Shown: one piece after another, positions 12,081-24,152 of the stretch | Layout: each line of letters starts with the position of its first letter | Position numbering within the stretch: the first letter of the stretch is position 1 | Origin: Liolophura sinensis | Lineage: Eukaryota; Mollusca; Polyplacophora; Chitonida; Chitonidae | NCBI RefSeq assembly: GCF_032854445.1 | Contig: NW_027018290.1 | Span: 1-45,883, forward strand | Direction: 5' to 3' | Length of the DNA stretch: 45,883 bases | Position numbers and translations under genes: made by a program | Notes under the pieces: generated by a model | The model's database searches: none | What the model was told of the DNA's origin: nothing | Seen by the model: the letters and a program-made list of their open reading frames with translations, nothing else

Positions 12081-13181
12081 AAAGATTTGACGTCTTCTGG
12101 GCTACCGAAGGGCACATAACGTATAGTTAAAAGTTGAATATAGTAACGACCAGTCGCGATTGTACGTAGTAGATTGTATCCGATTTCAAATTAACAAAAA
12201 GACCAGGCAAAAATGCAAAAGTGGAAAAACTGTTCCAGTGCTGCTGGTAAGAGGCTAATCCGACGTATTTTGTCACGAGAAATCGAATGGTGCAAACCGC
12301 GTTGCTCTCCGACCAATACTTTTGGCTGTAGCGACAATTGAATGATCATTGATGTCATAGTCACGTGCCCAGCAACGGCTCTTACTCCATGGAAACCAGG
12401 GAAATTTGCAATTTTCTAAACAGCTGCCGATGCCTGGGCCAATTCCGCATCTTTTAGAACCTTATTGATGTGGGTCAGTGATCAGTTGTACTTTTTACAG
12501 CAGACTGTATCTAGTACCTTGTGTTTTTTATGTACAAATGGTGTGGTTTTTCTACACGTAGATAAAGACATTGAGATTGTCTTGGACTGAAAAGTAAGAC
12601 AATTGCTGGATGAGTTAAATGGGCTTAGCCCAAAGATTTGACGTCTTCTGGGCTACCGAAGGGCACATAACGTATAGTTAAAAGTTGAATATAGTAACGA
12701 CCAGTCGCGATTGTGCATAGTACAGTGTATCCGATTTCAATTAACAAAAAGACCAGGCAAAAATGCAAAAGTGGAAAAACTGTTCCAGTGCTGCTGGTAA
12801 GAGGCTAATCCGACGTATTTTGTCACGACAAATCGAATGGTGCAAACCGCGTTGCTCTCCGACCAATACTTTTGGCTGTAGCGACAATTGAATGATCATT
12901 GATGTCATAGTCACGTGCCCAGCAACGGCTCTTACTCCATGGAAACCAGGGAAATTTGCAATTTTTTAAACAGCTGCCGATGCCTGGGCCATTTCCGCAT
13001 CTTTTAGAACCTTATTGATGTGCGTCAGTGATCAGTTGTACTTTTTACAGCAGACTGTATCTAGTACATTGTGTTTTTTATGTACGAATGGTGTGGTTTT
13101 TCTACACGTAGATAAAGACATTGAGATTGTCTTGGACTTAAAAGTAAGACAATTGCTGAATGAGTTAAATGGGCTTAGCCC
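12081..13181. repeat. Two-unit local duplication (a/h hybrid plus i/j hybrid)
   Basis: The unit at 12081 starts like a (TTGTACGTAGTAG, AAATTAAC) and ends like h (TGTCACGAG, TTTCTAAAC, TACCTT, GACTGAAAAG). The unit at 12632 matches the fused i/j unit at 11531 throughout. The sequence from about 11,170 to 12,270 recurs at 12,270 to 13,370 with an offset of 1101 bp. This is a recent tandem duplication of two units whose join lies at about 12,200-12,270 inside the a/h hybrid. Confidence 0.85.
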
Positions 13182-15917
13182 AAAGATTTGACGTCTTCTG
13201 GGCTACCGAAGGGCACATAACGTATAGTTAAAAGTTGAATATAGTAACGACCAGTCGCGATTGTACGTAGTAGATTGTATCCGATTTCAAATTAACAAAA
13301 AGACCAGGCAAAAATGCAAAAGTGGAAAAACTGTTCCAGTGCTGCTGGTAAGAGGCTAATCCGACGTATTTTGTGACGAGAAATCGAATGGTGCTAACCG
13401 CGTTGCTCTCCGACCAATACTTTTGGCTGTAGCGACAATTGAATGATCATTGATGTCATAGTCACGTGCCCAGCAACGGCTCTTACTCCATGGAAACCAG
13501 GGAAATTTGCAATTTTTTAAACAGCTGCCGATGCCTGGCCCAATTCCGCATCTATTAGAACCTTATAGATGTGGTTCAGTGATCAGTTGTACTTTTTACA
13601 GCAGACTGTATCTAGTACATTGTGTTTTTTATGTACGAATGGTGTGGTTTTTCTACACGTAGATAAAGACATTGAGATTGTCTTGGACTTAAAAGTAAGA
13701 CAATTGCTGGATGAGTTAAATGGGCTTAGCCCAAAGATTTGACGTCTTCTGGGCTACCGAAGGGCACATAACGTATAGTTAAAAGTTGAATATAGTAACG
13801 ACCAGTCGCGATTGTGCATAGTACAGTGTATCCGATTTCAATTAACAAAAACACCAGGCAAAAATGCAAAAGTGGAAAAACTGTTCCAGTGCTGCTGGTA
13901 AGAGACTAATCCGACGTATTTTGTCACGAGAAATCGAATGGTGCAAACCGCGTTGCTCTCCGACCAATACTTTTGGCTGTAGCGACAATTGAATGATCAT
14001 TGATGTCATAGTCACGTGCCCAGCAACGGCTCTTACTCCATGGAAACCAGTGAAATTTGCAATTTTTTAAACAGCTGCCGATGCCTGGGCCATTTCCGCA
14101 TCTTTTAGAACCTTATTGATGTGCGTCAGTGATCAGTTGTACTTTTTACAGCAGACTGTATCTAGTACATTGTGTTTTTTATGTACGAATGGTGTGGTTT
14201 TTCTACACGTAGATAAAGACATTGAGATTGTCTTGGACTTTCTGGATGAGTTAAATGGGCTTAGCCCAAAGATTTGACGTCTTCTGGGCTACCGAAGGGC
14301 ACCTAACGTATAGTTAAAAGTTGAATATAGTAACGACCAGTCGCGATTGTGCATAGTACAGTGTATCCGATTTCAATTAACAAAAAGACCAGGCAAAAAT
14401 GCAAAAGTGGAAAAACTGTTCCAGTGCTGCTGGTAAGAGGCTAATCCGACGTATTTTGTCACGAGAAATCGAATGGTGCAAACCGCGTTGCTCTCCGACC
14501 AATACTTTTGGCTGTAGCGACAATTGAATGATCATTGATGTCATAGTCACGTGCCCAGCAACGGCTCTTACTCCATGGAAACCAGGGAAATTTGCAATTT
14601 TTTAAACAGCTGCCGATGCCTGGGCCAATTCCGCATCTTTTAGAACCTTACTGATGTGGTTCAGTGATCAGTTGTTCTTTATACAGCAGACTGTATCTAG
14701 TACATTGTGTTTTTTATGTACAAATGGTGTGGTTTTTCTACACGTAGATAAAGACATTGAGATTGTCTTGGACTTAGAAGTAAGACAATTGCTGGGTGAG
14801 TTAAATGGGCTTAGCCCAAAGATTTGACGTCTTCTGGGCTACCGAAGGGCACATAACGTATAGTTAAAAGTTGAATATAGTAACGACCAGTCGCGATTGT
14901 GCATAGTACAGTGTATCCGATTTCAATTAACAAAAACACAAGGCAAAAATGCAAAAGTGGAAAAACTGTTCCAGTGCTGCTGGTAAGAGACTAATCCGAC
15001 GTATTTTGTCACGAGAAATCGAATGGTGCAAACCGCGTTGCTCTCCGACCAATACTTTTGGCTGTAGCGACAATTGAATGATCATTGATGTCATAGTCAC
15101 GTGCCCAGCAACGGCTCTTACTCCATGGAAACCAGGGAAATTTGCAATTTTTTAAACAGCTGCCGATGCCTGGCCCAATTCCGCATCTATTAGAACTTTA
15201 TAGATGTGGTTCAGTGATCAGTTGTACTTTTTACAGCAGACTGTATCTAGTACATTGTGTTTTTTATGTACGAATGGTGTGGTTTTTCTACACGTAGATA
15301 AAGACATTGAGATTGTCTTGGACTGAAAAGTAAGACAATTGCTGGATGAGTTAAATGGGCTTAGCCCAAAGATTTGACGTCTTCTGGGCTACCGAAGGGC
15401 ACATAACGTATAGTTAAAAGTTGAATATAGTAACGACCAGTCGCGATTGTGCATAGTACAGTGTATCCGATTTCAATTAACAAAAACACCAGGCAAAAAT
15501 GCAAAAGTGGAAAAACTGTTCCAGTGCTGCTGGTAAGAGGCTAATCCGACGTATTTTGTCACGAGAAATCGAATGGTGCAAACCGCGTTGCTCTCCGACC
15601 AATACTTTTGGCTGTAGCGACAATTGAATGATCATTGATGTCATAGTCACGTGCCCAGCAACGGCTCTTACTCCATGGAAACCAGGGAAATTTGCAATTT
15701 TCTAAACAGCTGCCGATGCCTGGGCCAATTCCGCATCTTTTAGAACCTTATTGATGTGCGTCAGTGATCAGTTGTACTTTTTACAGCAGACTGTATCTAG
15801 TACATTGTGTTTTTTATGTACGAATGGTGTGGTTTTTCTACACGTAGATAAAGACATTGAGATTGTCTTGGACTTAAAAGTAAGACAATTGCTGAATGAG
15901 TTAAATGGGCTTAGCCC
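13182..15917. repeat. Higher-order repeat copy 3, shortened to five units
   Basis: Units start at 13182 (a), 13733 (b), 14268 (c), 14818 (hybrid of e and f) and 15368 (hybrid of h and j). The first three align with 7142-8777 at an offset of 6040 bp. The unit at 14818 combines f features at both ends (CACAAGG early, GACTGAAAAG late) with e features between (GCCTGGCCC, AACTTTATAG, TACGAAT). The unit at 15368 has an h front (CACCAGG, TTTCTAAAC) and a j end (TGCGTC, GCTGAATGAG). Units d and g are missing. Confidence 0.85.
13733..14267. repeat. 535-bp unit b, copy 3
   Basis: It has the same junction at about 14,240. It differs from copies 1 and 2 by ACCAGTGAAA in place of ACCAGGGAAA. Confidence 0.92.
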
Positions 15918-18900
15918 AAAGATTTGACGTCTTCTGGGCTACCGAAGGGCACATAACGTATAGTTAAAAGTTGAATATAGTAACGACCAGTCGCGATTGT
16001 ACATAGTAGATTGTATCCGATTTCAAATTAACAAAAAGACCAGGCAAAAATGCAAAAGTGGAAAAACTGTTCCAGTGCTGCTGGTAAGAGGCTAATCCGA
16101 CGTATTTTGTGACGAGAAATCGAATGGTGCAAACCGCGTTGCTCTCCGACCAAAACTTTTGGCTGTAGCGACAATTGAATGATCATTGATGTCATAGTCA
16201 CGTGCCCAGCAACGGCTCTTACTCCATGGAAACCAGGGAAATTTGCAATTTTTTAAACAGCTGCCGATGCCTGGCCCAATTCCGCATCTATTAGAACCTT
16301 ATAGATGTGGTTCAGTGATCAGTTGTACTTTTTACAGCAGACTGTATCTAGTACATTGTGTTTTTTATGTACGAATGGTGTGGTTTTTCTACACGTAGAT
16401 AAAGACATTGAGATTGTCTTGGACTTAAAAGTAAGACAATTGCTGGATGAGTTAAATGGGCTTAGCCCAAAGATTTGACGTCTTCTGGGCTACCGAAGGG
16501 CACATAACGTATAGTTAAAAGTTGAATATAGTAACGACCAGTCGCGATTGTGCATAGTACAGTGTATCCGATTTCAATTAACAAAAACACCAGGCAAAAA
16601 TGCAAAAGTGGAAAAACTGTTCCAGTGCTGCTGGTAAGAGACTAATCCGACGTATTTTGTCACGAGAAATCGAATGGTGCAAACCGCGTTGCTCTCCGAC
16701 CAATACTTTTGGCTGTAGCGACAATTGAATGATCATTGATGTCATAGTCACGTGCCCAGCAACGGCTCTTACTCCATGGAAACCAGGGAAATTTGCAATT
16801 TTTTAAACAGCTGCCGATGCCTGGGCCATTTCCGCATCTTTTAGAACCTTATTGATGTGCGTCAGTGATCAGTTGTACTTTTTACAGCAGACTGTATCTA
16901 GTACATTGTGTTTTTTATGTACGAATGGTGTGGTTTTTCTACACGTAGATAAAGACATTGAGATTGTCTTGGACTTTCTGGATGAGTTAAATGGGCTTAG
17001 CCCAAAGATTTGACGTCTTCTGGGCTACCGAAGGGCACCTAACGTATAGTTAAAAGTTGAATATAGTAACGACCAGTCGCGATTGTGCATAGTACAGTGT
17101 ATCCGATTTCAATTAACAAAAAGACCAGGCAAAAATGCAAAAGTGGAAAAACTGTTCCAGTGCTGCTGGTAAGAGGCTAATCCGACGTATTTTGTGACGA
17201 GAAATCGAATGGTGCAAACCGCGTTGCTCTCCGACCAATACTTTTGGCTGTAGCGACAATTGAATGATCATTGATGTCATAGTCACGTGCCCAGCAACGG
17301 CTCTTACTCCATGGAAACCAGGGAAATTTGCAATTTTTTAAACAGCTGCCGATGCCTGGGCCAATTCCGCATCTTTTAGAACCTTACTGATGTGGTTCAG
17401 TGATCAGTTGTTCTTTATACAGCAGACTGTATCTAGTACATTGTGTTTTTTATGTACAAATGGTGTGGTTTTTCTACACGTAGATAAAGACATTGAGATT
17501 GTCTTGGACTTAGAAGTAAGACAATTGCTGGGTGAGTTAAATGGGCTTAGCCCAAAGATTTGACGTCTTCTGGGCTACAGAAGGGCACATAACTTACAGT
17601 CAAAAGTTGAATATAGTAATGACCAGTCGCGATTGTACATAGTAGATTGTATCCGATTTCAAATTAACAAAAAGACCAGGCAAAAATGCAAAAGTGGAAA
17701 AACTGTTCCAGTGCTGCTGGTATGAGGCTAATCCGACGTATTTTGTGACGAGAAATCGAATGGTGCAAACCGCGTTGCTCTCCGACCAATACTTTTGGCT
17801 GTAGCGACAATTGAATGATCATTGATGTCATAGTCACGTGCCCGGCAACGGCTCTTACTCCATGGAAACCAGTGAAATTTGCAATTTTTTAAACAGCTGC
17901 CGATGCCTGGGCCAATTCCGCATCTTTTAGAACCTTATTGATGTGGTTCAGTGATCAGTTGTACTTTTTACAGCAGACTGTATCTAGTACATTGTGTTTT
18001 TTTATGTACAAATTTTGTGGTTTTTCTACACGTAGATAAAGACATTGAGATTGTCTTGGACTTAGAAGTAAGACAATTGCTGGGTGAGTTAAATGGGCTT
18101 AGCCCAAAGATTTGACGTCTTCTGGGCTACAGAAGGGCACATAACTTACAGTCAAAAGTTGAATATAGTAATGACCAGTCGCGATTGTACATAGTAGATT
18201 GTATCCGATTTCAAATTAACAAAAAGACCAGGCAAAAATGCAAAAGTGGAAAAACTGTTCCAGTGCTGCTGGTAAGAGGCTAATCCGACGTATTTTGTCA
18301 CGAGAAATCGAATGGTGCTCTCCGGACCAATACTTTTGGCTGTAGCGACAATTGAATGATCATTGATGTCATAGTCACGTGCCCAGCAAACGGCTCTTAC
18401 TCCATGGAAACCAGGGAAATTTGCAATTTTTTAACAGCTGCCGATGCCTGGCCCAATTCCGCATCTATTAGAACTTTATAGATGTGGTTCAGTGATCAGT
18501 TGTACTTTTTTACAGCAGACTGTATCTAGTACATTGTGTTTTTTATGTACGAATGGTGTGGGTTTTTCTACACGTAGATAAAGACATTGAGATTGTCTTG
18601 GACTTAAAAGTAAGACAATTGCTGGATGAGTTAAATGGGCTTAGCCCAAAGATTTGACGTCTTCTGGGCTACCGAAGGGCACATAACGTATAGTTAAAAG
18701 TTGAATATAGTAACGACCAGTCGCGATTGTGCATAGTACAGTGTATCCGATTTCAATTAACAAAAAGGACCAGGCAAAAATTGCAAAAGTGGAAAAACTG
18801 TTCCAGTGCTGCTGGAAGAGGGCTAATCCGACGTATTTGTCACGAGAAATCGAATGGTGCAAACCGCGTTGCTCTCCGACCAATACTTTTGGCTGTAGCG

Positions 18901-19751
18901 ACAATTGAATGATCATTGATGTCATAGTCACGTGCCCAGCAACGGCTCTTACTCCATGGAAACCAGGGAAATTTGCAATTTTCTAAACAGCTGCCGATGC
19001 CTGGGCCAATTCCGCATCTTTTAGAACCTTATTGATGTGGGTCAGTGATCCGTTGTACTTTTTACAGCAGACTGTATCTAGTACCTTGTGTTTTTTATGT
19101 ACAAATGGTGTGGTTTTTCTACACGTAGATAAAGACATTGAGATTGTCTTGGACTGAAAAAGTAAGGACAATTGCTGGATGAGTTAAATGGGCTTAGCCC
19201 AAAGATTTGACGTCTTCTGGGCTACCGAAGGGCACATAACGTATAGTTAAAAGTTGAATATAGTAACGACCAGTCGCGATTGTGCATAGTACAGTGTATC
19301 GGATTTCAATTAACAAAAAGACCAGGCAAAAATGCAAAAGTGGAAAAACTGTTCCAGTGCTGCTGGTAAGTAGGCTAATCCGACGTATTTTGTGACGAGA
19401 AATCGAATGGTGCAAACCGCGTTGCTCTCCGACCAATACTTTTGGCTGTAGCGACAATTGAATGATCATTGATGTCATAGTCACGTGCCCAGCAACGGCT
19501 CTTACTCCATGGAAACCAGGGAAATTTGCAATTTTTTAAACAGCTGCCGATGCCTGGGCCATTTCCCGCATCTTTTAGAACCTTATTGATGTGGGTCAGT
19601 GATCAGTTGTACTTTTTACAGCAGACTGTATCTAGTACATTGTGTTTTTATGTACGAATGGTGTGGTTTTTCTACACGTAGATAAAGACATTGAGATTGT
19701 CTTGGACTTAAAAGTAAGACATTTGCTGAATGAGTTAAATGGGCTTAGCCC
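15918..19751. repeat. Higher-order repeat copy 4, seven units
   Basis: Units start at 15918 (a), 16469 (b), 17004 (c), 17554 (d), 18106 (e), 18648 (h-like) and 19201 (j-like), so f, g and i are absent. The a-b-c block aligns with copy 3 at an offset of 2736 bp. Unit d carries private changes: GCCCGGCAACGG at about 17,840 and CAAATTTTGTGG at about 18,010. From unit e onward single-base indels become common, so assignments of the last two units rest on several markers together rather than any one base. Confidence 0.8.
16469..17003. repeat. 535-bp unit b, copy 4
   Basis: It has the same junction at about 16,977, only 2736 bp after copy 3 because the intervening higher-order copy is shortened to five units. 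Confidence 0.92.
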
Positions 19752-22501
19752 AAAGATTTGACCGTCTTCTGGGCTACCGAAGGGCACATAACGTATAGTT
19801 AAAAGTTGAATATAGTAACGACCAGTCGCGATTGTACATAGTAGATTGTATCCGATTTCAAATTAACAAAAAGACCAGGCAAAAATGCAAAAGTGGAAAA
19901 ACTGTTCCAGTGCTGCTGGTAAGAGGCTAATCCGACGTATTTTGTGACGAGAAATCGAATGGTGCAAAACCGCGTTGCCTCTCCGACCAATACTTTTGGC
20001 TGTAGCGACAATTGAATGATCATTGATGTCATAGTCACGTGCCCAGCAACGGCTCTTACTCCATGGAAACCAGGGAAATTTGCAATTTTTTAAACAGCTG
20101 CCGATGCCTGGCCCAATTCCGCATCTATTAGAACCTTTATAGATGTGGTTCAGTGATCAGTTGTACTTTTTACAGCAGACTGTATCTAGTACATTGTGTT
20201 TTTTATGTACGAATGGTGTGGTTTTTCTACACGTAGATAAAGACATTGAGATTGTCTTGGACTTAAAAGTAAGACAATTGCTGGATGAGTTAAATGGGCT
20301 TAGCCCAAAGATTTGACGTCTTCTGGGCTACCGATGGGCACATAACGTATAGTTTAAAAGTTGAATATAGTAACGACCAGTCGCGATTGTGCATAGTACA
20401 GTGTATCCGATTCAATAACAAAAACACCAGGCAAAAATGCAAAAAGTGGAAAAAACTGTTCCAGTGCTGCTGGTAAGAGACTAATCCGACGTATTTTGTC
20501 ACGAGAAATCGAATGGTGCAAACCGCGTTGCTCTCCGACCAATACTTTTGGCTGTAGCGACAATTGAATGATCATTGATGTCATAGTCACGTGCCCAGCA
20601 ACGGCTCTTACTCCATGGAAAACCAGGGAAATTGCAATTTTTTAAACAGCTGCCGATGCCTGGGCCATTTCCGCATCTTTTACAACCTTATTGATGTGCG
20701 TCAGTGATCAGTTGTACTTTTTACAGCAGACTGTATCTAGTACATTGTGTTTTTTATGTACGAATGGTGTGGTTTTTCTACACGTAGATAAAGACATTGA
20801 GATTGTCTTGACTTTCTGGATGAGTTAAATGGGCTTAGCCCAAAGATTTGACGTCTTCTGGGCTACCGAAGGGCACATAACGTATAGTTAAAAGTTGAAT
20901 ATAGTAACGACCAGTCGCGATTGTGCATAGTACAGTGTATCCGATTTCAATTAACAAAAACACCAGGCAAAAATGCAAAAGTGGAAAAACTGTTCCAGTG
21001 CTGCTGGTAAGAGGGCTAATCCGACGTATTTTGTGACGAGAAATCGAATGTGCAAACCGCGTTGCTCTCCGACCAATACTTTTGGCTGTAGCGACAATTG
21101 AATGATCATTGATGTCATAAGTCACGTGCCCAGCAACGGCTCTTACTCCATGGAAACCAGGGAAATTTGCAATTTTTTAAACAGCTGCCGATGCCTGGGC
21201 CCAATTCCGCATCTTTTAGAACCTTACTGATGTGGGTTCAGTGATCAGTTGTTTCTTTATACAGCAGACTGTATCTAGTACATTGTGTTTTTTATGTACA
21301 AATGGTGTGGTTTTTCCTACACGTAGATAAAGACATTGAGATTGTCTTGGACTTAGAAGTAAGACAATTGCTTGGGTGAGTTAAATGGGCTTAGCCCAAA
21401 GATTTGACGTCTTCTGGGCTACAGAAGGGCACATAACTTACAGTCCAAAGTTGAATATAGTAATGACCAGTCGCGATTGTGTACATAGTAGATTGTATCC
21501 GATTTCAAATTAACAAAAAGACCAGGCAAAAATGCAAAAGTGGAAAAACTGTTCCAGTGCTGCTGGTAAGAGACTAATCCGACGTATTTTGTGACGAGAA
21601 ATCGAATGGTGCAAACCGCGTTGCTCTACGACCAATACTTTTGGCTGTAGCGACAATTGAATGATCATTGATGTCATAGTCACGTGCCCAGCAACGGCTC
21701 TTACTCCATGGAAACCAGGGAAATTTGCAATTTTTTAAACAGCTGCCGATGCCTGGCCCAATTCCGCATCTATTAGAACCTTATTAGATGTGGTTCAGTG
21801 ATCAGTTGTACTTTTTACAGCAGAGTGTATCTAGTACATTGTGTTTTTTATGTACGAATGGTGTGGTTTTCTACACGTAGATAAAGACATTGACATTGTC
21901 TTGGACTTAAAAGTAAGACAATTGCTGGATGAGTTAAATGGGCTTAGCCCAAAGATTTGACGTCTTCTGGGCTACCGAAGGGCACATAACGTATAGTTAA
22001 AAGTTGAATATAGTAACGACCAGTCGCGATTGTGCATAGTACAGTGTATCCGATTTCAATTAACAAAAAGACCAGGCAAAAATGCAAAAGTGGAAAAACT
22101 GTTCCAGTGCTGCTGGTAAGAGGCTAATCCGACGTATTTTGTCACGAGAAATCGAATGGTGCAAACCGCGTTGCTCTCCGACCAATACTTTTGGCTGTAG
22201 CGACAATTGAATGATCATTGATGTCATAGTCACGTGCCCAGCAACGGCTCTTACTCCATGGAAACCAGGGAAATTTGCAATTTTTTAAACAGCTGCCGAT
22301 GCCTGGGCCATTTCCGCATCTTTTAGAACCTTATTTGATGTGCGTCAGTGATCAGTTGTACTTTTTACAGCAGACTGTATCTAGTACATTGTGTTTTTTA
22401 TGTACGAATGGTGTGGTTTTTCTACACGTAGATAAAGACATTGAGATTGTCTTGGACTTAAAAGTAAGACAATTGCTGGATGAGTTAAATGGGCTTAGCC
22501 C
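19752..22501. repeat. Higher-order repeat copy 5 start (a-b-c), then diverging units
   Basis: Units start at 19752 (a), 20307 (b, with the 15-bp deletion), 20842 (c-like, but with a b-like head CACATAACG and CACCAGG), 21398 and 21951. The unit at 21398 mixes an ACTTACAGTC-type head with GCCTGGCCC and the new marker CTCTACGACC. The unit at 21951 is j-like (CCATTTCC, TGCGTC) but ends GCTGGATGAG. After 21,400 the ten-unit order is no longer recognisable. Spacings of 535-556 bp here partly reflect the indel noise. Confidence 0.7.
20307..20841. repeat. 535-bp unit b, copy 5
   Basis: It has the same junction, but GTCTTGACTTTCTGG lacks one G (about 20,810). Several other single-base indels are present (for example GATTCAATAAC), consistent with the noisy stretch. 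This is the last unit with the deletion in the window. Confidence 0.85.
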
Positions 22502-24152
22502 AAGATTTGACGTCTTCTGGGCTACCGAAGGGCACTTAACGTATAGTTAAAAGTTGAATATAGTAACGACCAGTCGCGATTGTGCATAGTACAGTGTATC
22601 CGATTTCAATTAACAAAAGACCAGGCAAAAATGCAAAAGTGGAAAAACTGTTCCAGTGCTGCTGGTAGAGGCTAATCCGACGTATTTTGTCACGAGAAAT
22701 CGAATGGTGCAATCCGCGTTGCTCTCCGACCAATACTTTTGGCTGTAGCGACAATTGAATGATCATTGATGTCATAGTCCACGTGCCCAGCAACGGTTCT
22801 TACTCCATGGAAACCAGGGAAATTTGCAATTTTTAAACAGCTGCCGATGCCTGGGCCATTTCCGCATCTTTTAGAACTTTATTGATGTGCGTCAGTGATC
22901 AGTTGTACTTTTTACAGCAGACTGTATCTAGTACATTGTGTTTTTTTATATACGAATGGTGTGGTTTTTCTACACGTAGATAAAGACATTGAGATTGTCT
23001 TGGACTTAAAAGTAAGACAATTGCTGGATGAGTTAAATGGCTTAGCCCAAAGATTTGACGTCTCTGGGCTACCGAAGGGCACATAACGTATAGTTAAAAG
23101 TTGAATATAGTAACGACCAGTCGCGATTGTGCATAGTACAGTGTATCCGATTTAATTAACAAAAAGACCAGGCAAAAATGCAAAAAGTGGAAAAACTGTT
23201 CCAGTGCTGCTAGTAAGAGGCTAATCCGACGTATTTTGTCACGAGAAATCGAATGGTGCAAACCGCGTTGCTCTCCGACCAAGACTTTTGGCTGTAGCGA
23301 CAATTGAATGATCATTGATGTCATAGTCACGTGCCCAGCAACGGCTCTTACTCCATGGAAACCAGGGAAATTTGCAATTTTTTAAACAGCTGCCCGATGC
23401 CTGGGCCATTTCCGCATCTATTAGAACCTTATTGATGTGCGTCAGTGATCAGTTGTACTTTTTACAGCAGACTGTATCTAGTACATTGTGTTTTTTATAT
23501 ACGAATGGTGTGGTTTTTCTACACGTAGATAAAGACATTGAGATTGTCTTGGACTTAAAAGTAAGACAATTGCTGGATGAGTTAAATGGGCTTAGCCCAA
23601 AGATTTGACGTCTTCTGGGCTACCGAAGGGCACATAACGTATAGTTAAATGTTGAATATAGTAACGACCAGTCGCGATTGTGCATAGTACAGTGTATCCG
23701 ATTTCAATTAACAAAAAGACCTAACAAAAATGCAAAAGTGGAAAAACTGTTCCAGTGCTGCTAGTAAGAGGCTAATCCGACGTATTTTGTGACGAGAAAT
23801 CGAATGGTGCAAACCGCGTTGCTCTCCGACCAATTACTTTTGGCTGTAGCGACAATTGAATGATCATTGATGTCATAGTCACGTGCCCAGCAAACGGCTC
23901 TTACTCCATGGAAACCAGGGGAAATTTGCAATTTTTTAACAGCTGCCGATGCCTGGGCAATTCCGCATCTTTTAGAACCTTAATTGATGTGGTTCAGTGA
24001 TCAGTTGTACTTTTTACAGCAGACTGGTATCTAGTACATTGTGTTTTTTATGTACAAATGGTGTGGTTTCTTCTACACGTAGATAAAGACATTGAGATTG
24101 TCTTGGACTTAGAAGTAAGACAATTGCTGGGTGAGTTAAATGGGCTTAGCCC
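22502..24152. repeat. Transitional family A units
   Basis: Units start at about 22502, 23049 and 23599. The first two are j-like (CCATTTCC, TGCGTC) and uniquely read TATATACG instead of TATGTACG in the T-rich segment (about 22,947 and 23,496). The second and third share GCTAGTAAGAGG. The third carries GACCTAAC and a GGGTGAG tail. They separate the ten-unit zone from the alternating zone. Confidence 0.7.
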
